From Clostridium sp. (GTDB taxonomy: Bacteria > Bacillota > Clostridia > Clostridiales > Clostridiaceae), in contig NZ_JAGHFX010000094.1 of NCBI RefSeq assembly GCF_017888565.1, positions 1-64,000 on the forward strand: a stretch of DNA of 64,000 bases. The letters are read 5' to 3'. A program made the translations under genes and the position numbers. Below the pieces are notes generated by a model. The model ran no database searches. It had not been told where the DNA came from and saw only the letters and a program-made list of their open reading frames with translations. Of this stretch, positions 1 to 8,134 are shown piece by piece. Each line of letters begins with the position of its first letter. The stretch's first letter is position 1.

Positions 1-77
1 ATTATTTCTATTGAATCTCTAGTGTAATTTTTCTCATAAAGTTTCTTTCTTGATATTGTTGTTTTAGTATACTCCAT
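1..77 (-). CDS. 5' fragment of an unidentified gene
   Basis: An ATG at 77 is preceded by a good AAGGGAGG ribosome binding site and opens a frame that runs to the window edge without a stop (25 codons, starting MEYTKTTISRKKLYEKNY). It lies downstream of the primase/helicase gene and is read in the same direction, so it is probably the next gene of the same replication operon. Too little is visible to name a family. Lys/Arg/Tyr richness at the N-terminus is the only character seen. Confidence 0.5.
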   Translation of the reverse strand, partial: MEYTKTTISRKKLYEKNYTRDSIEI

Positions 78-148
78 AAATAGATATTCCTCCCTTGTAT
101 TCATTATTATGATATATACTTATTAATTAAATTTATTACTTTTAAATA

Positions 149-256
149 GGGTGGTTAGGTGGCAAGGTGGATGATTATTTAGAATTGATATTAAGATTAA
201 TTCTAAATAAAAATATTTATTTTAATTACTCTACCACCTAGCCACCTTGTCCACCT
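149..256. repeat. GGTGG-rich nested inverted repeat
   Basis: The left arm (149-171) reads as three GGTGG blocks spaced by a few bases. The right arm (231-256) is its near-perfect inverse with CCACC blocks. Between the arms, TTAGAATT (179-186) and AATTCTAA form a second, inner inverted repeat. The right arm overlaps the stop codon of the primase/helicase gene, so the structure sits at the end of that transcript, but no U-run follows as in a terminator. Related blocks occur at 5497-5537 and 7911-8012. Function unknown; a replication or protein-binding site is possible. Confidence 0.6.
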
Positions 257-1919
257 ATTGAATAAATGTATATTTATTTTCTTTAGATGGTAATTTAGAA
301 TAGTCTATTCTAAAATTTTTAAGATGAAGTGTTCCTTTTATCTTTTTGTACTCTAACTCTTTATTCAAAACTATTTTTGAAGCATTAGTTAGTCCCTTCC
401 AAAATCTTTGTGGTGAATCAGTACCTCTAGCAGAGATATTCTGACCTTCAATCCACAACTTGTACCCATCTAAAATTGCTTTTTTAGTTTCACTCACTCC
501 TTCTTCATATATTAAAACCTCTTTAAAGTAAGCTTCTATTGGGTTTTGTTCTTCTTTATAGGCTTTAGTTACCTTTTCAATTGCTTTGCACTCTGTAAAC
601 TTATAATCATTCCTTATAAGCCTTTCAGCACCTTCTAATGCCCAATTAAGTATTCCACTTAATTCTTCACTAACTTTTTCTGGTAAATCTTTATCCATCT
701 CATCACATTTGAACACTCTATTAAATGGTATTATAAGTATCTTTCTATAATATCCATGAGTATTATCTAATGTATCTGGTAGCGTATTTAATAGAAAAAT
801 TAGCTTTATATTAGATTTAACATTAATTGCTTTCTTAAACTTTCTAGAAATATTTATTGGGTCACCACTTATTAATGCTTTTAAGCTTTCTGTACTTATA
901 GCCCCTCCTAGTTCATTTTCATTTGCTATATTAAGGCTCTTGTCTACAATACCCTCAATACCAAATTTTTCTGAGAACTTAGATAGTGGTATATTACTAA
1001 CATTCTTTCTTCCAACAAGGTTTGTAAGAATTTCAGCACAAAAACTTTTACCATTAGAACCCACACCTACAAAGTAAAAAGCTCTCTCCCCTTTAGTATT
1101 ATTTATTAATACATATCCAAATATTTCTTGAATACACATTAATAATTCTTCATCATTACATACTATTTCTCTAATAGCCTTAATAAATTGGGGACATACT
1201 GCTCCTTTTACAAAATTCACTGGTGACTTACTCATGAATAAGTGATTTTTATTGTATGGTACTAACTCTTTAGTTTTTAAGTTATAAACACCATTATTCA
1301 AAGCAATCAACGAATCATCAACTATATCCCCATCTAATCTAGGTATTTCTCTAATAAGACCATCTAAAATATCTTTTTCATAGTACTTCTTCCAACTATC
1401 TGGTATAGCATTATTCATTAGATATCGTAATATTGTACCAATTAACTCCTCATTTAGCTCTTCATAAATTCCTTCCTTCTGATTTAAGACCATTAAAGAA
1501 CCATTTTTAACAACACACTCTAAAACTTGCTGTAGATAACTAATACATCTATTAGTATTTAACTTCAATTTATTTTTATCATCATAGAAAAATCCTATTG
1601 TTGTAGCTTTGTTATGTTTAATTAATCCTTTTAGCTCATTAACTAATACATCATCATGTATTATATCTATATCAGATTGAGATAATTTTTTATAATTAAT
1701 AGTAACTCCATCAATTAAAGTATCAACTATAGATGAAAATAAATTTTCATCTATAGTATCACAATGATACTTCAACTCTTTACAAGCCTTCTCATCACCT
1801 CTTTCCTTAATAAGACTAATCAATGTAGTAAGCTTGTACAACGAAGCTGGACACTCCTTAATTATCACAATATTTTTAACATATTCCATAACTATGTCCT
1901 TAACTTTTTTTCTTATCAT
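255..1919 (-). CDS. D5/P4-type phage primase-helicase (SF3 ATPase)
   Basis: Likely the replicative helicase, perhaps with primase function, of the phage-like element. The Walker A motif GVGSNGKS (about residues 285-292) is the SF3 form typical of P4/D5 proteins. It is preceded by IALNNGVYNLKTKELVPY, a typical D5 N-terminal signature, and followed by IANENELGG and LIFLLNTLP, which fit Walker B/sensor positions. The first 200 residues are divergent and show no clear AEP or TOPRIM catalytic motif, so primase activity is not demonstrated. Start: two ATGs lie close together; the second (1919) is 7 nt after AGGAGG while the first almost touches it, so the second is preferred (about 554 aa). It follows the OB-fold-like and polymerase genes in the same direction. 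Family confident, exact role inferred. Confidence 0.85.
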   Translation of the reverse strand: MIRKKVKDIVMEYVKNIVIIKECPASLYKLTTLISLIKERGDEKACKELKYHCDTIDENLFSSIVDTLIDGVTINYKKLSQSDIDIIHDDVLVNELKGLIKHNKATTIGFFYDDKNKLKLNTNRCISYLQQVLECVVKNGSLMVLNQKEGIYEELNEELIGTILRYLMNNAIPDSWKKYYEKDILDGLIREIPRLDGDIVDDSLIALNNGVYNLKTKELVPYNKNHLFMSKSPVNFVKGAVCPQFIKAIREIVCNDEELLMCIQEIFGYVLINNTKGERAFYFVGVGSNGKSFCAEILTNLVGRKNVSNIPLSKFSEKFGIEGIVDKSLNIANENELGGAISTESLKALISGDPINISRKFKKAINVKSNIKLIFLLNTLPDTLDNTHGYYRKILIIPFNRVFKCDEMDKDLPEKVSEELSGILNWALEGAERLIRNDYKFTECKAIEKVTKAYKEEQNPIEAYFKEVLIYEEGVSETKKAILDGYKLWIEGQNISARGTDSPQRFWKGLTNASKIVLNKELEYKKIKGTLHLKNFRIDYSKLPSKENKYTFIQ

Positions 1920-1931
1920 TGTCATTCCTCC

Positions 1932-2312
1932 TTAGTCAAACTTTCTTTCTACTATATTGGCATATATCTTGCCATCATCAGTTACATTGTGCTTTATTGT
2001 AATAACGCATCTTCTTCCTTCCCAGTCATTAATGTTAATCTCCTTTGGAATATTTCCTTTATATAACTCTAATAAAAACTTGTAGCATTTAGAGTTTTCA
2101 GCCTGTGAAATCATAAACTTTTCTTTTTTCACTTGCTCTGTAACCCCTACTGAAACACTATAAGTAATCTCAAGGAAGTCTCTATAACCCCAATCAGTTT
2201 TGCATTCATTTAAAAAGTCTACCTTTTTAATTTCTGATTCGTGGTTCCCTTCTTCTAAAATTGGAATAGTCTTTACAGTACCTAGTACCTTTTCACCATT
2301 TGTAAATATCAT
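1932..2312 (-). CDS. Small beta-rich protein, possible ssDNA-binding protein
   Basis: A 126-aa protein between the DNA polymerase and primase/helicase genes, with a strong AAGGAGGAATAAGAA leader. It alternates hydrophobic and charged residues like a beta-barrel, ends in a basic strand (GRRCVITIKHNVTDDGKIYA), and has a central helix-like stretch (NSKCYKFLLELYKG). This layout resembles phage OB-fold replication proteins that bind single-stranded DNA, and replication operons of Firmicutes phages commonly place such a gene here. No diagnostic motif is seen, so the function rests on shape and neighbours. Its stop lies 12 nt before the start of the helicase gene, suggesting co-translation. Confidence 0.5.
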   Translation of the reverse strand: MIFTNGEKVLGTVKTIPILEEGNHESEIKKVDFLNECKTDWGYRDFLEITYSVSVGVTEQVKKEKFMISQAENSKCYKFLLELYKGNIPKEININDWEGRRCVITIKHNVTDDGKIYANIVERKFD

Positions 2313-2327
2313 TTCTTATTCCTCCTT

Positions 2328-3923
2328 CTATTTGCACCAATTATTACTTATTGAAGTCTCAACAATAACTGGAATATCTCTAATAATTTTTTTCATACCT
2401 TCAATCATACAGTTTTCTAAAACCTCTTTAGCTTCTTCAGCATCATCAGTAGGTACTTCTAACAGTATTTCATCATGCACTATAGCAACTAACTTCCATG
2501 TCTCTTTAATACTATTTACAAGTAATGCTAATGCTTCTTTTAACCCTTCAGCTGCTGAACCTTGAATAGGTAAATTTAATCTTTGTGTCATTGATAAACT
2601 ACCACCTTGCCACCTTCTTCCACCTATTGTTTTTATATAATCTGCTCTTAATAAAGCATCTTGAATTGCTCTAACTCTTGGATATACATTAAGAAATTTA
2701 ATTCTATATTCTTCTGCTTCATCTAAAGTAACATCTAGTCCTGACTTTCTTAAGTTCTTTTGAATACCATAGGCAGTAATACCATAGATAATTCCAAAGT
2801 TTAAGCTTTTAGCGACTTGCCTTTCTTCATTAGTTATCTCGTCTAATGGCTTTTTAAAAATTAAGCTTGCTGTACCTCTATGTAAGTCAACTTCATTATT
2901 AAAGTAATTCATTAAAGTTTCATCTTTAGAAATACTTGCTAGAACTCTTAATTCAATTTGTGAATAATCAGAACACACTAACTTATATCCATCTTCTGCC
3001 ACAAAAAATTCTCTACTATTTCCTGGCATAGCTTGAAGTGGAGGATTATTACAAGACATTCTCCCAGATTTTGCACCAATCAATCTCCAATCTGCTCGTA
3101 TCCTTCCATCATCATCAATAGAAGATTTAAGCTTTTCTCCATATGTTTTAATTTTAGTTTGTAGCTTTCTATACTTTCTAATGAGTTTTATAACCTCATG
3201 TTCATCAGAATACTTTGCAAGTTCATCATCAGATGTTGAATGTAGCTTTATACCATACTCTGCAATAGCTTCTACCAATTGTTTTGGTGAATTAAGATTA
3301 AGTTGTGAATTATTCAATAGATTTCTAATAGTAGATTCAAGCTCTTGGATTAATTCTCTATCCTCATCTAATCTCAAATTCCATTTATTAAACTCCATCT
3401 TGATACCATTGTTTTCAAGCATTATAATTGCAGACAAAGCTCTTCTTTCTCTTTCATAGGTCATCCATAGGTTCTTACTAATAAGCAAAGCTTGTAATCT
3501 ATAGAATAAATCTCTAGTGTTTTCAACATCTTTGATTGCATAATCAATATGCTTCTGAGTAATTTCTTCTTGCCAATTATCACTATGTTGCATAGACTTA
3601 TCCATATCTACTCCTAGATATTTTTTAGTCAGCTCCTTAAGACTTAGCTTTTCTTCACCAAGAACTTGAGCCATGAGTAATGTACAGTGATAGTTGTTAA
3701 CTTCACATCCATTATTAACTAAGTATTCAACATCAAACTTAGCATTATGGAATACTTTAAGAATATTACTATTTTTTAAAAGACCCCTAAAATCATCGTC
3801 TATAAACTTCCTATATGAAACTTTTTCATTACCAATTGCTGAAACTACTAACTTAATTACTCCACTCCTAGGATTTAATGAATCAGTTTCTAAATCAATA
3901 AATGCTATTTTAGTCTTATCCAT
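2328..3923 (-). CDS. Family A DNA polymerase with 3'-5' exonuclease (phage type)
   Basis: A 531-aa replicative polymerase, shorter than cellular PolI because it lacks the 5' nuclease. The proofreading domain shows all three motifs: DLETD (D10, E12), FHNAKFD (D64) and YAIKD (Y128, D132). The polymerase domain shows motif A CSDYSQIELR (D319), motif B RQVAKSLNFGIIYG (R368, K372, Y380) and motif C IVHDE (H483, D484), so it should be active. Start ATG after AAGGGGAGGTTATACA. It heads a module with the OB-fold-like protein and the primase/helicase, enough for self-directed replication of the element. The GGTGG-like bases near 2603-2630 lie in codons for the conserved GGRRW motif and need no other explanation. 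Confidence 0.95.
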   Translation of the reverse strand: MDKTKIAFIDLETDSLNPRSGVIKLVVSAIGNEKVSYRKFIDDDFRGLLKNSNILKVFHNAKFDVEYLVNNGCEVNNYHCTLLMAQVLGEEKLSLKELTKKYLGVDMDKSMQHSDNWQEEITQKHIDYAIKDVENTRDLFYRLQALLISKNLWMTYERERRALSAIIMLENNGIKMEFNKWNLRLDEDRELIQELESTIRNLLNNSQLNLNSPKQLVEAIAEYGIKLHSTSDDELAKYSDEHEVIKLIRKYRKLQTKIKTYGEKLKSSIDDDGRIRADWRLIGAKSGRMSCNNPPLQAMPGNSREFFVAEDGYKLVCSDYSQIELRVLASISKDETLMNYFNNEVDLHRGTASLIFKKPLDEITNEERQVAKSLNFGIIYGITAYGIQKNLRKSGLDVTLDEAEEYRIKFLNVYPRVRAIQDALLRADYIKTIGGRRWQGGSLSMTQRLNLPIQGSAAEGLKEALALLVNSIKETWKLVAIVHDEILLEVPTDDAEEAKEVLENCMIEGMKKIIRDIPVIVETSISNNWCK

Positions 3924-4124
3924 TGTATAACCTCCCCTTAATATCTACATCTTACATAAGTTTATTCAAATTCTTTTTTGGTAGATGTCATTTGCTACAT
4001 CCTTATCTTAACTCGAATCCAAAAAATCTTTATCAAGTTAATGTAAACCTTTTCTGGTGAATTTTTAGATATTTTTTAAAAAAAATAAGAAATACTCAAA
4101 TATTCTTGAATATTTCTTCTATGT

Positions 4125-5453
4125 TTATCTTTTAGAATTTACTTTCTTAACATTATCTACAATTTTAGCTAGTTGATATTGATTTATTAAATGTATCGTT
4201 TTACTATATAACTCAACATCTTTAGCACTATAATCTTTCTTAATTTTATAGTTATTTTGAAACTCTCTTATTTTTTCATTTTGATTATATATTTTTTTAA
4301 ATTCTTTAATATCATTAGGTGTAAAAAATCCATATCTTGTAATGTCACTACCCAGAAGTTTCATTTTTTCCTTTATTCCATTAACTAGCTTCTTATCAAC
4401 CTCTTGAGCTTTTTCATAATAGCTTACTTGATTTTCAATTGCTTCTAATGTTGCTAAGTCCTCTCCAATTACCTTTAATGCCTGCTTTATACTTTTATTC
4501 ACTAACTCATTAATAATTCTAACCTCTGATTCAAATTGTTTAATAGAATACCTAGAAGTTTTATCTATTGCATTATACAGCTTATTAGATAAGCTTTCTC
4601 TTATGGTTAATACTGGAACGGTTGTTAAATGTACTACTGAATACACAATGTATTTAACCTTATTTTCTTCAGTATCAAGTTTATTAATATTTTTAAATAT
4701 TACCTTTCTCAATTCATACTGTTGCTTTCTTTCTAATTTATAGTAATAAATATTTTTAAATTCTTCATCCATAGTATCTATATCTTTACTTAATAATGAA
4801 TGTATTTCATTATAGTTTTTATCTGTCATAATGTTCACTTTGTTTCCTCTTATTTTTTTATATGCTTTTTCTGCTTCCTTAGCTTCATCTATACCATCTA
4901 ATTTAGCTCTCCACATACTATTTAACACTTTCATTTCTTTAATACTATGTACTCTTATTTTTTTCCCCTCATAATTCTTACGCTTAGATATTCTTATCCC
5001 TGCTTGCTTAAAAACTTCTTTTTCAATAGTTGCATTAGAAAAATCTGTTGTCATCTTATCATAGAATTTTATGAAATCATCACACCCGTCTAACATTTTA
5101 GGATTATCATAAATGTCATCATAATCCAAGCCCCCCATTTCTTCATCTGTAAATTCATATATTCTAGCTGCTGTTTGTTTTAAATTTACTTTTTCTGCTT
5201 TATAAACCATTAAGTATGCTATTATATAGAACTTCAAAAATTTTTCTATCTCTTTAAAATATACCCTATCTATATAGCCCCTATATTGAACTTCATTATA
5301 TTTCATCATTCCTTCAATATATTCATATACATTCCTACATTTAAATTGGTAATCTTCTTCCAAATTAATATTTGCTTTTAGAAACTCTACTACCCTTTCA
5401 TGATTTATCATTCCCTCAACATATTTCACTATGTCTTCATTCTTATACTCCAT
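4125..5453 (-). CDS. Unknown 442-aa helical phage-region protein
   Basis: Not recognised. It is mainly alpha-helical and charged, with many Lys/Glu/Tyr, and has no signal peptide or membrane segment. The N-terminal part repeats two similar stretches (KYVEGMINHERV near 10 and EYIEGMMKYNEV near 45). The C-terminal third has a long coiled-coil-like run (NELVNKSIKQALKVIGEDLATLEA). It starts with ATG after AAGGAGTAGAGATT and sits upstream of the polymerase with a 200-bp gap, the longest inside the replication cluster, so the polymerase may have its own promoter. Possible roles include a structural or DNA-handling protein; nothing in the sequence decides. Confidence 0.7.
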   Translation of the reverse strand: MEYKNEDIVKYVEGMINHERVVEFLKANINLEEDYQFKCRNVYEYIEGMMKYNEVQYRGYIDRVYFKEIEKFLKFYIIAYLMVYKAEKVNLKQTAARIYEFTDEEMGGLDYDDIYDNPKMLDGCDDFIKFYDKMTTDFSNATIEKEVFKQAGIRISKRKNYEGKKIRVHSIKEMKVLNSMWRAKLDGIDEAKEAEKAYKKIRGNKVNIMTDKNYNEIHSLLSKDIDTMDEEFKNIYYYKLERKQQYELRKVIFKNINKLDTEENKVKYIVYSVVHLTTVPVLTIRESLSNKLYNAIDKTSRYSIKQFESEVRIINELVNKSIKQALKVIGEDLATLEAIENQVSYYEKAQEVDKKLVNGIKEKMKLLGSDITRYGFFTPNDIKEFKKIYNQNEKIREFQNNYKIKKDYSAKDVELYSKTIHLINQYQLAKIVDNVKKVNSKR

Positions 5454-5496
5454 AATCTCTACTCCTTCTTAAATATTTCAAAAACATACATATACT

Positions 5497-5537
5497 AGGT
5501 GACATAGGTGGAAGATATTTTTATAACTATCCTCCAC
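5497..5537. repeat. GGTGG-type inverted repeat, second copy
   Basis: Between the 442-aa gene and a tiny hydrophobic ORF lies AGGTGACATAGGTGGAAGAT followed by TTTTTATAACTATCCTCCAC. The TAGGTGGAAGATATTTT part nearly matches bases 7920-7936, and the GGTGG/CCTCC blocks face each other as in the copy at 149-256. The arms are imperfect. Confidence 0.5.
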
Positions 5538-5569
5538 ATATCCTTCTTATGTTTTAAATTTTATAAAAT

Positions 5570-5665
5570 TTAATCAAACTTTAATAGAGTATTTATTAAA
5601 TATTTATCAGTTATTACCTCTAATACTATAACTACTATTTGTATTATTAAAATGACCTTAATCAT
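5570..5665 (-). CDS. 31-aa hydrophobic peptide
   Basis: ATG at 5665 follows TAGGAGAGATA and gives 31 codons beginning MIKVILIIQIVVIVLEVITD, then a short amphipathic tail ending KFD. One membrane-spanning segment fills residues 4-18. Size and layout resemble phage-encoded holin-like or type I toxin-like peptides, but no family match can be claimed. It is co-directional with and directly downstream of the 84-aa gene. Confidence 0.5.
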   Translation of the reverse strand: MIKVILIIQIVVIVLEVITDKYLINTLLKFD

Positions 5666-5681
5666 TATCTCTCCTACATAA

Positions 5682-5936
5682 CTAATTTTTAACATATGCA
5701 TAATAATATGCTTGTTGACGTTTTGATTCAAACATTTCCTCTAGTTCATCTACTAAAGCTAAAGTCATATCTAAATCTTTAATCAATGTTTCTTTTATAG
5801 CATTATCATCTACCTTCTCCACTAAAACCTCTAGCTTTTCCACTATAACTTCATCAATTTTATTATACTTTTCAATCAACTTAGTTAGGTTATTCACAAA
5901 CAATTTATTTAAAATTTTTGCTTCATTTTTTAGCAT
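5682..5936 (-). CDS. 84-aa helical protein
   Basis: Unrecognised small protein with ATG after AGGGGGTAAAGTT. It is rich in Leu, Glu, Lys, Val and Asp and reads as two coiled-coil helices (about residues 5-45 and 48-76), ending in RQQAYYYAYVKN. No cysteine or catalytic motif. It sits just downstream of a hairpin terminator (5982-6014), so its expression from upstream would require readthrough, or it has its own promoter. Confidence 0.65.
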   Translation of the reverse strand: MLKNEAKILNKLFVNNLTKLIEKYNKIDEVIVEKLEVLVEKVDDNAIKETLIKDLDMTLALVDELEEMFESKRQQAYYYAYVKN

Positions 5937-5981
5937 AACTTTACCCCCTCTTCCCCCTATAATAAAAGCACAAAAAAATAA

Positions 5982-6014
5982 AGTCTTAACTTACTCTATA
6001 AGTAAATTAAGACT
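5982..6014 (-). terminator. Intrinsic terminator-like hairpin
   Basis: The arms at 5982-5994 and 6002-6014 form a 13-bp stem with one mismatch, followed on the minus strand by a T-rich run. It lies 10 bp after the stop of the 273-aa gene. Confidence 0.7.
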
Positions 6015-6023
6015 CTATAGCTT

Positions 6024-6845
6024 TTAATTTACTGGTTCAGTTGGTTTAGCACTTCCTGGGTTAAACATATACGTCATTCCAGCATCCCTTATATAATCAA
6101 ATGGTATTGATGTTTTATTATACTCTTCTTGCATTTCTTCCATTGTTAAGCTTTTATTTAAATGTGGTACAAAATATCTTGGTTCAGTTCCTTGTTGTGC
6201 TGCAAATTCCTCTGCTTTTTTATTATTCTCTTCTCTTAAAGCATCTTCTTGAGCTTTTTCTTCTTTAATTATAACGTCAAATCCCTCATTAACCATACGT
6301 AATATTTCTTCAACTTTGTTTCGTTGTCTTACTGGTAACTCAAAATAATATTTCAAATTACTCACCATATCTCTGGCTTTATTTAATGTATCTCTATCTT
6401 TACCTGATAATGCTAAATTCTCTGCTTCTTTTAAAACTTCATCAAATTCTTTTATGTAATCTTCTCTTGCTTTAATTTCTTCCCTAACTTTATCAACATC
6501 AGCTTTTAACTTTTCATATTTCTTATAATCATTATTCATCTTATCAAGATATTCTTTTGCTTTATCTATATTATTATATGAATATAATTGCTCACTAGCA
6601 CTTTGATAACAAGTTACTATGTTCCATAGCTTATCCACCTTTTTATTATTACCTTCAACAACACTACCTAAATCTGTTCTTGCATATTCATAGTCACCAG
6701 CTTCTATTGCTTTAATACTGTTTTCTATCATTCTTTTTTCTTCATTATTTCCTTTTCCTATAAAACCAACTACAATAATTGCTATTATTCCTACTACAAT
6801 TAAAACCTTTTTATTAACGTTAATTTCTCTACCCTTTATCTTCAT
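6024..6845 (-). CDS. Membrane-anchored coiled-coil protein, unknown
   Basis: A 273-aa protein with one N-terminal membrane segment (VLIVVGIIAIIVVGFIG, about residues 14-30), so probably anchored with the bulk either inside or outside. Residues 35-110 read like TPR-type helical pairs (SIKAIEAGDYEYARTDLGSV), followed by long Lys/Glu coiled coil to about 215. A short C-terminal tail (EPRYFVPHLNKSLTMEEMQ ... FNPGSAKPTEPVN) is less helical. ATG follows AGGAGTAGTTTAGATATT. It is the last gene of a three-gene run with the membrane protein and the Mor-type regulator. Function unknown. Confidence 0.7.
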   Translation of the reverse strand: MKIKGREINVNKKVLIVVGIIAIIVVGFIGKGNNEEKRMIENSIKAIEAGDYEYARTDLGSVVEGNNKKVDKLWNIVTCYQSASEQLYSYNNIDKAKEYLDKMNNDYKKYEKLKADVDKVREEIKAREDYIKEFDEVLKEAENLALSGKDRDTLNKARDMVSNLKYYFELPVRQRNKVEEILRMVNEGFDVIIKEEKAQEDALREENNKKAEEFAAQQGTEPRYFVPHLNKSLTMEEMQEEYNKTSIPFDYIRDAGMTYMFNPGSAKPTEPVN

Positions 6846-6855
6846 AATATCTAAA

Positions 6856-7161
6856 CTACTCCTTATTTCCTTTAAATTTATTATATAGATAGTACCCTAT
6901 ATAACCTATTACTCCTATCATTAAGGCTAGTCTTATTAAGAACCATAGTACAGAAAATACTCCTCCAACTAATCCTCCTAGGAAATTAACTATAAAAGCT
7001 CCTACTATACAACATACGACCCACATAGTTATCATAGCCCCAAATCCAAAATGTATAATATCAAAAATCTTATGTAGTAATATAAATATCCCTGTTCCTA
7101 CTATTAAAGTAACTATTACTGCTATAACGCTTGTTAATCCACCTGCATCAAAAATATTCAT
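6856..7161 (-). CDS. Small three-helix membrane protein
   Basis: A 101-aa protein with about three hydrophobic helices (residues 8-30, 40-62 and 68-92), a Gly-rich middle (FLGGLVGGVFS) and a basic C-terminus (YNKFKGNKE). Its ATG overlaps the upstream stop as TAATG, so translation is coupled to the Mor-type regulator gene. No enzyme motif. A holin role could be imagined from size, but there is no endolysin gene nearby, so this is only a membrane protein of unknown role. Confidence 0.7.
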   Translation of the reverse strand: MNIFDAGGLTSVIAVIVTLIVGTGIFILLHKIFDIIHFGFGAMITMWVVCCIVGAFIVNFLGGLVGGVFSVLWFLIRLALMIGVIGYIGYYLYNKFKGNKE

Positions 7162-7481
7162 TATTTCTTTTCTCCTCTCTCACTTTTGCTTATTCCATTT
7201 TTATTTATTACTTTTTGTAGCCAATTACATGTGTATCCTAATTTCCTTGATATCTGCTTTAAGTTCTTACCATTATAATTCTTATTTAAATAATCAATTA
7301 TATATTTATCTGAATATAGCCTCATTGGAAAAGTTACCTGCTGACCTTTATAATTCTCATATACCTTTAATGTTATCTCATCCCCTAGAACTTCAACCAT
7401 ATCTTTATAGATACCTCTGTAATTTTCACTTCTTCTACTCATATCCTTCTTATCCATCATCTCCTTTTCTATCCCATTCAA
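7161..7481 (-). CDS. Mor-type transcription activator family protein
   Basis: The C-terminal half carries the Mor/Mga-like pattern GQQVTFPMRLYS followed by a helix-turn-helix (NYNGKNLKQISRKLGYTCNWLQKVINK), like the Mu middle-operon activator family that is common in clostridial phages. About 107 aa from the preferred TTG start at 7481, five bases after AAGGAGG. A longer TTG frame to 7523 runs into a terminator stem and is unlikely. It may activate the small-gene operon or late genes of the element; the target is not visible. Confidence 0.75.
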   Translation of the reverse strand: MNGIEKEMMDKKDMSRRSENYRGIYKDMVEVLGDEITLKVYENYKGQQVTFPMRLYSDKYIIDYLNKNYNGKNLKQISRKLGYTCNWLQKVINKNGISKSERGEKK

Positions 7482-7518
7482 TATTACCTCCTTTAAAAAT
7501 TTTTCATAAGATTGAAAA

Positions 7519-7552
7519 AACAAGTGATTTTACAATAGAAAATCACTTGTTT
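7519..7552 (-). terminator. Hairpin upstream of the Mor-type gene
   Basis: AACAAGTGATTTT pairs with AAAATCACTTGTT across a 7-8 nt loop, with A/T runs at either side, so it could stop transcription in either direction. It lies between the Mor-type gene and a noncoding stretch. Confidence 0.65.
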
Positions 7553-7614
7553 CTAATTAGAATTTATAACTTTTAACTGTACTTACTCCTTTCTTAATAA
7601 TCGTCTATATAAAA

Positions 7615-7652
7615 AAGAGCTAATACTTCTTTTACTAGAAATATTAACTCTT
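7615..7652 (-). terminator. Second hairpin, AAGAGCTAATA/TATTAACTCTT
   Basis: Imperfect 11-bp stem with a 16-nt loop. On the minus strand it is followed by TTTTTTATATAG, which suits an intrinsic terminator. Two terminators within 140 bp just upstream of the Mor-type gene is unusual. Confidence 0.6.
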
Positions 7653-8038
7653 TCATCAAATTTATAATATATATTTAAACATTGTAGTAAAAACAGTTGA
7701 TTTAGCCTTGATTTACAGCTTTTCAATTTTAATGCTACTCTTATTCATATTTTATGTAATCTCTATTTTCTGCTATGTTATCATAGCTTTTTAAGGTATT
7801 TCTCCAACTGAATGGCTAGAATTATCTATTACTTTTTACATCTCTTATTTTCAACCTAATTTAATACAAAAAAATTTACCTCTATCTCAGTACAAACGTT
7901 TTATTTACTTTAGGTGGATAAGGTGGAAGATATTTTAGAAAAGTATTTTAGTTCCATCAACTTGAAAATTACTATTCTACTCTCTCTTCCACTCTGCCCC
8001 CTTTGCCCCCTGTTATTCTTTAGCTTTAATTAATTGCT
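7653..8038. other. Noncoding stretch with a GGTGG repeat
   Basis: No open frame with a ribosome binding site is seen. Bases 7911-7936 read TAGGTGGATAAGGTGGAAGA then TATTTT, and 7986-8012 hold the facing TTCCACTCTGCCCCC and GCCCCCT blocks. This is the third GGTGG copy in the element and shares AGGTGGAAGATATTT with the copy near 5505. The remaining sequence (7653-7910) is AT-rich with nothing else recognised. Confidence 0.55.
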
Positions 8039-8122
8039 CTACTTCTTATTTATTGCTTCTACAGAAGTTGCTACAACTGTTAGTATTGTACCAACTACTT
8101 TTATTACTGTTACAATATCCAT
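8039..8122 (-). CDS. 27-aa hydrophobic peptide
   Basis: ATG at 8122 follows a perfect AGGAGGAGAAAGTC leader. The product starts MDIVTVIKVVGTILTVVATS and ends EAINKK: one amphipathic/transmembrane helix with a basic end. This is the size and make-up of small holin-like or type I toxin peptides, though no antisense RNA is evident. The strength of the ribosome binding site is the main argument that it is real. Confidence 0.55.
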   Translation of the reverse strand: MDIVTVIKVVGTILTVVATSVEAINKK

Positions 8123-8134
8123 GACTTTCTCCTC

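Noticed and set aside
2600..2630. A fourth GGTGG regulatory site inside the polymerase gene
   Set aside because: The bases encode the conserved GGRRW-type motif of family A polymerases, so coding constraint explains them.
149..8012. CRISPR array from the GGTGG repeats
   Set aside because: Spacing is thousands of bases and irregular, the blocks are inverted rather than direct, and there are no cas genes.
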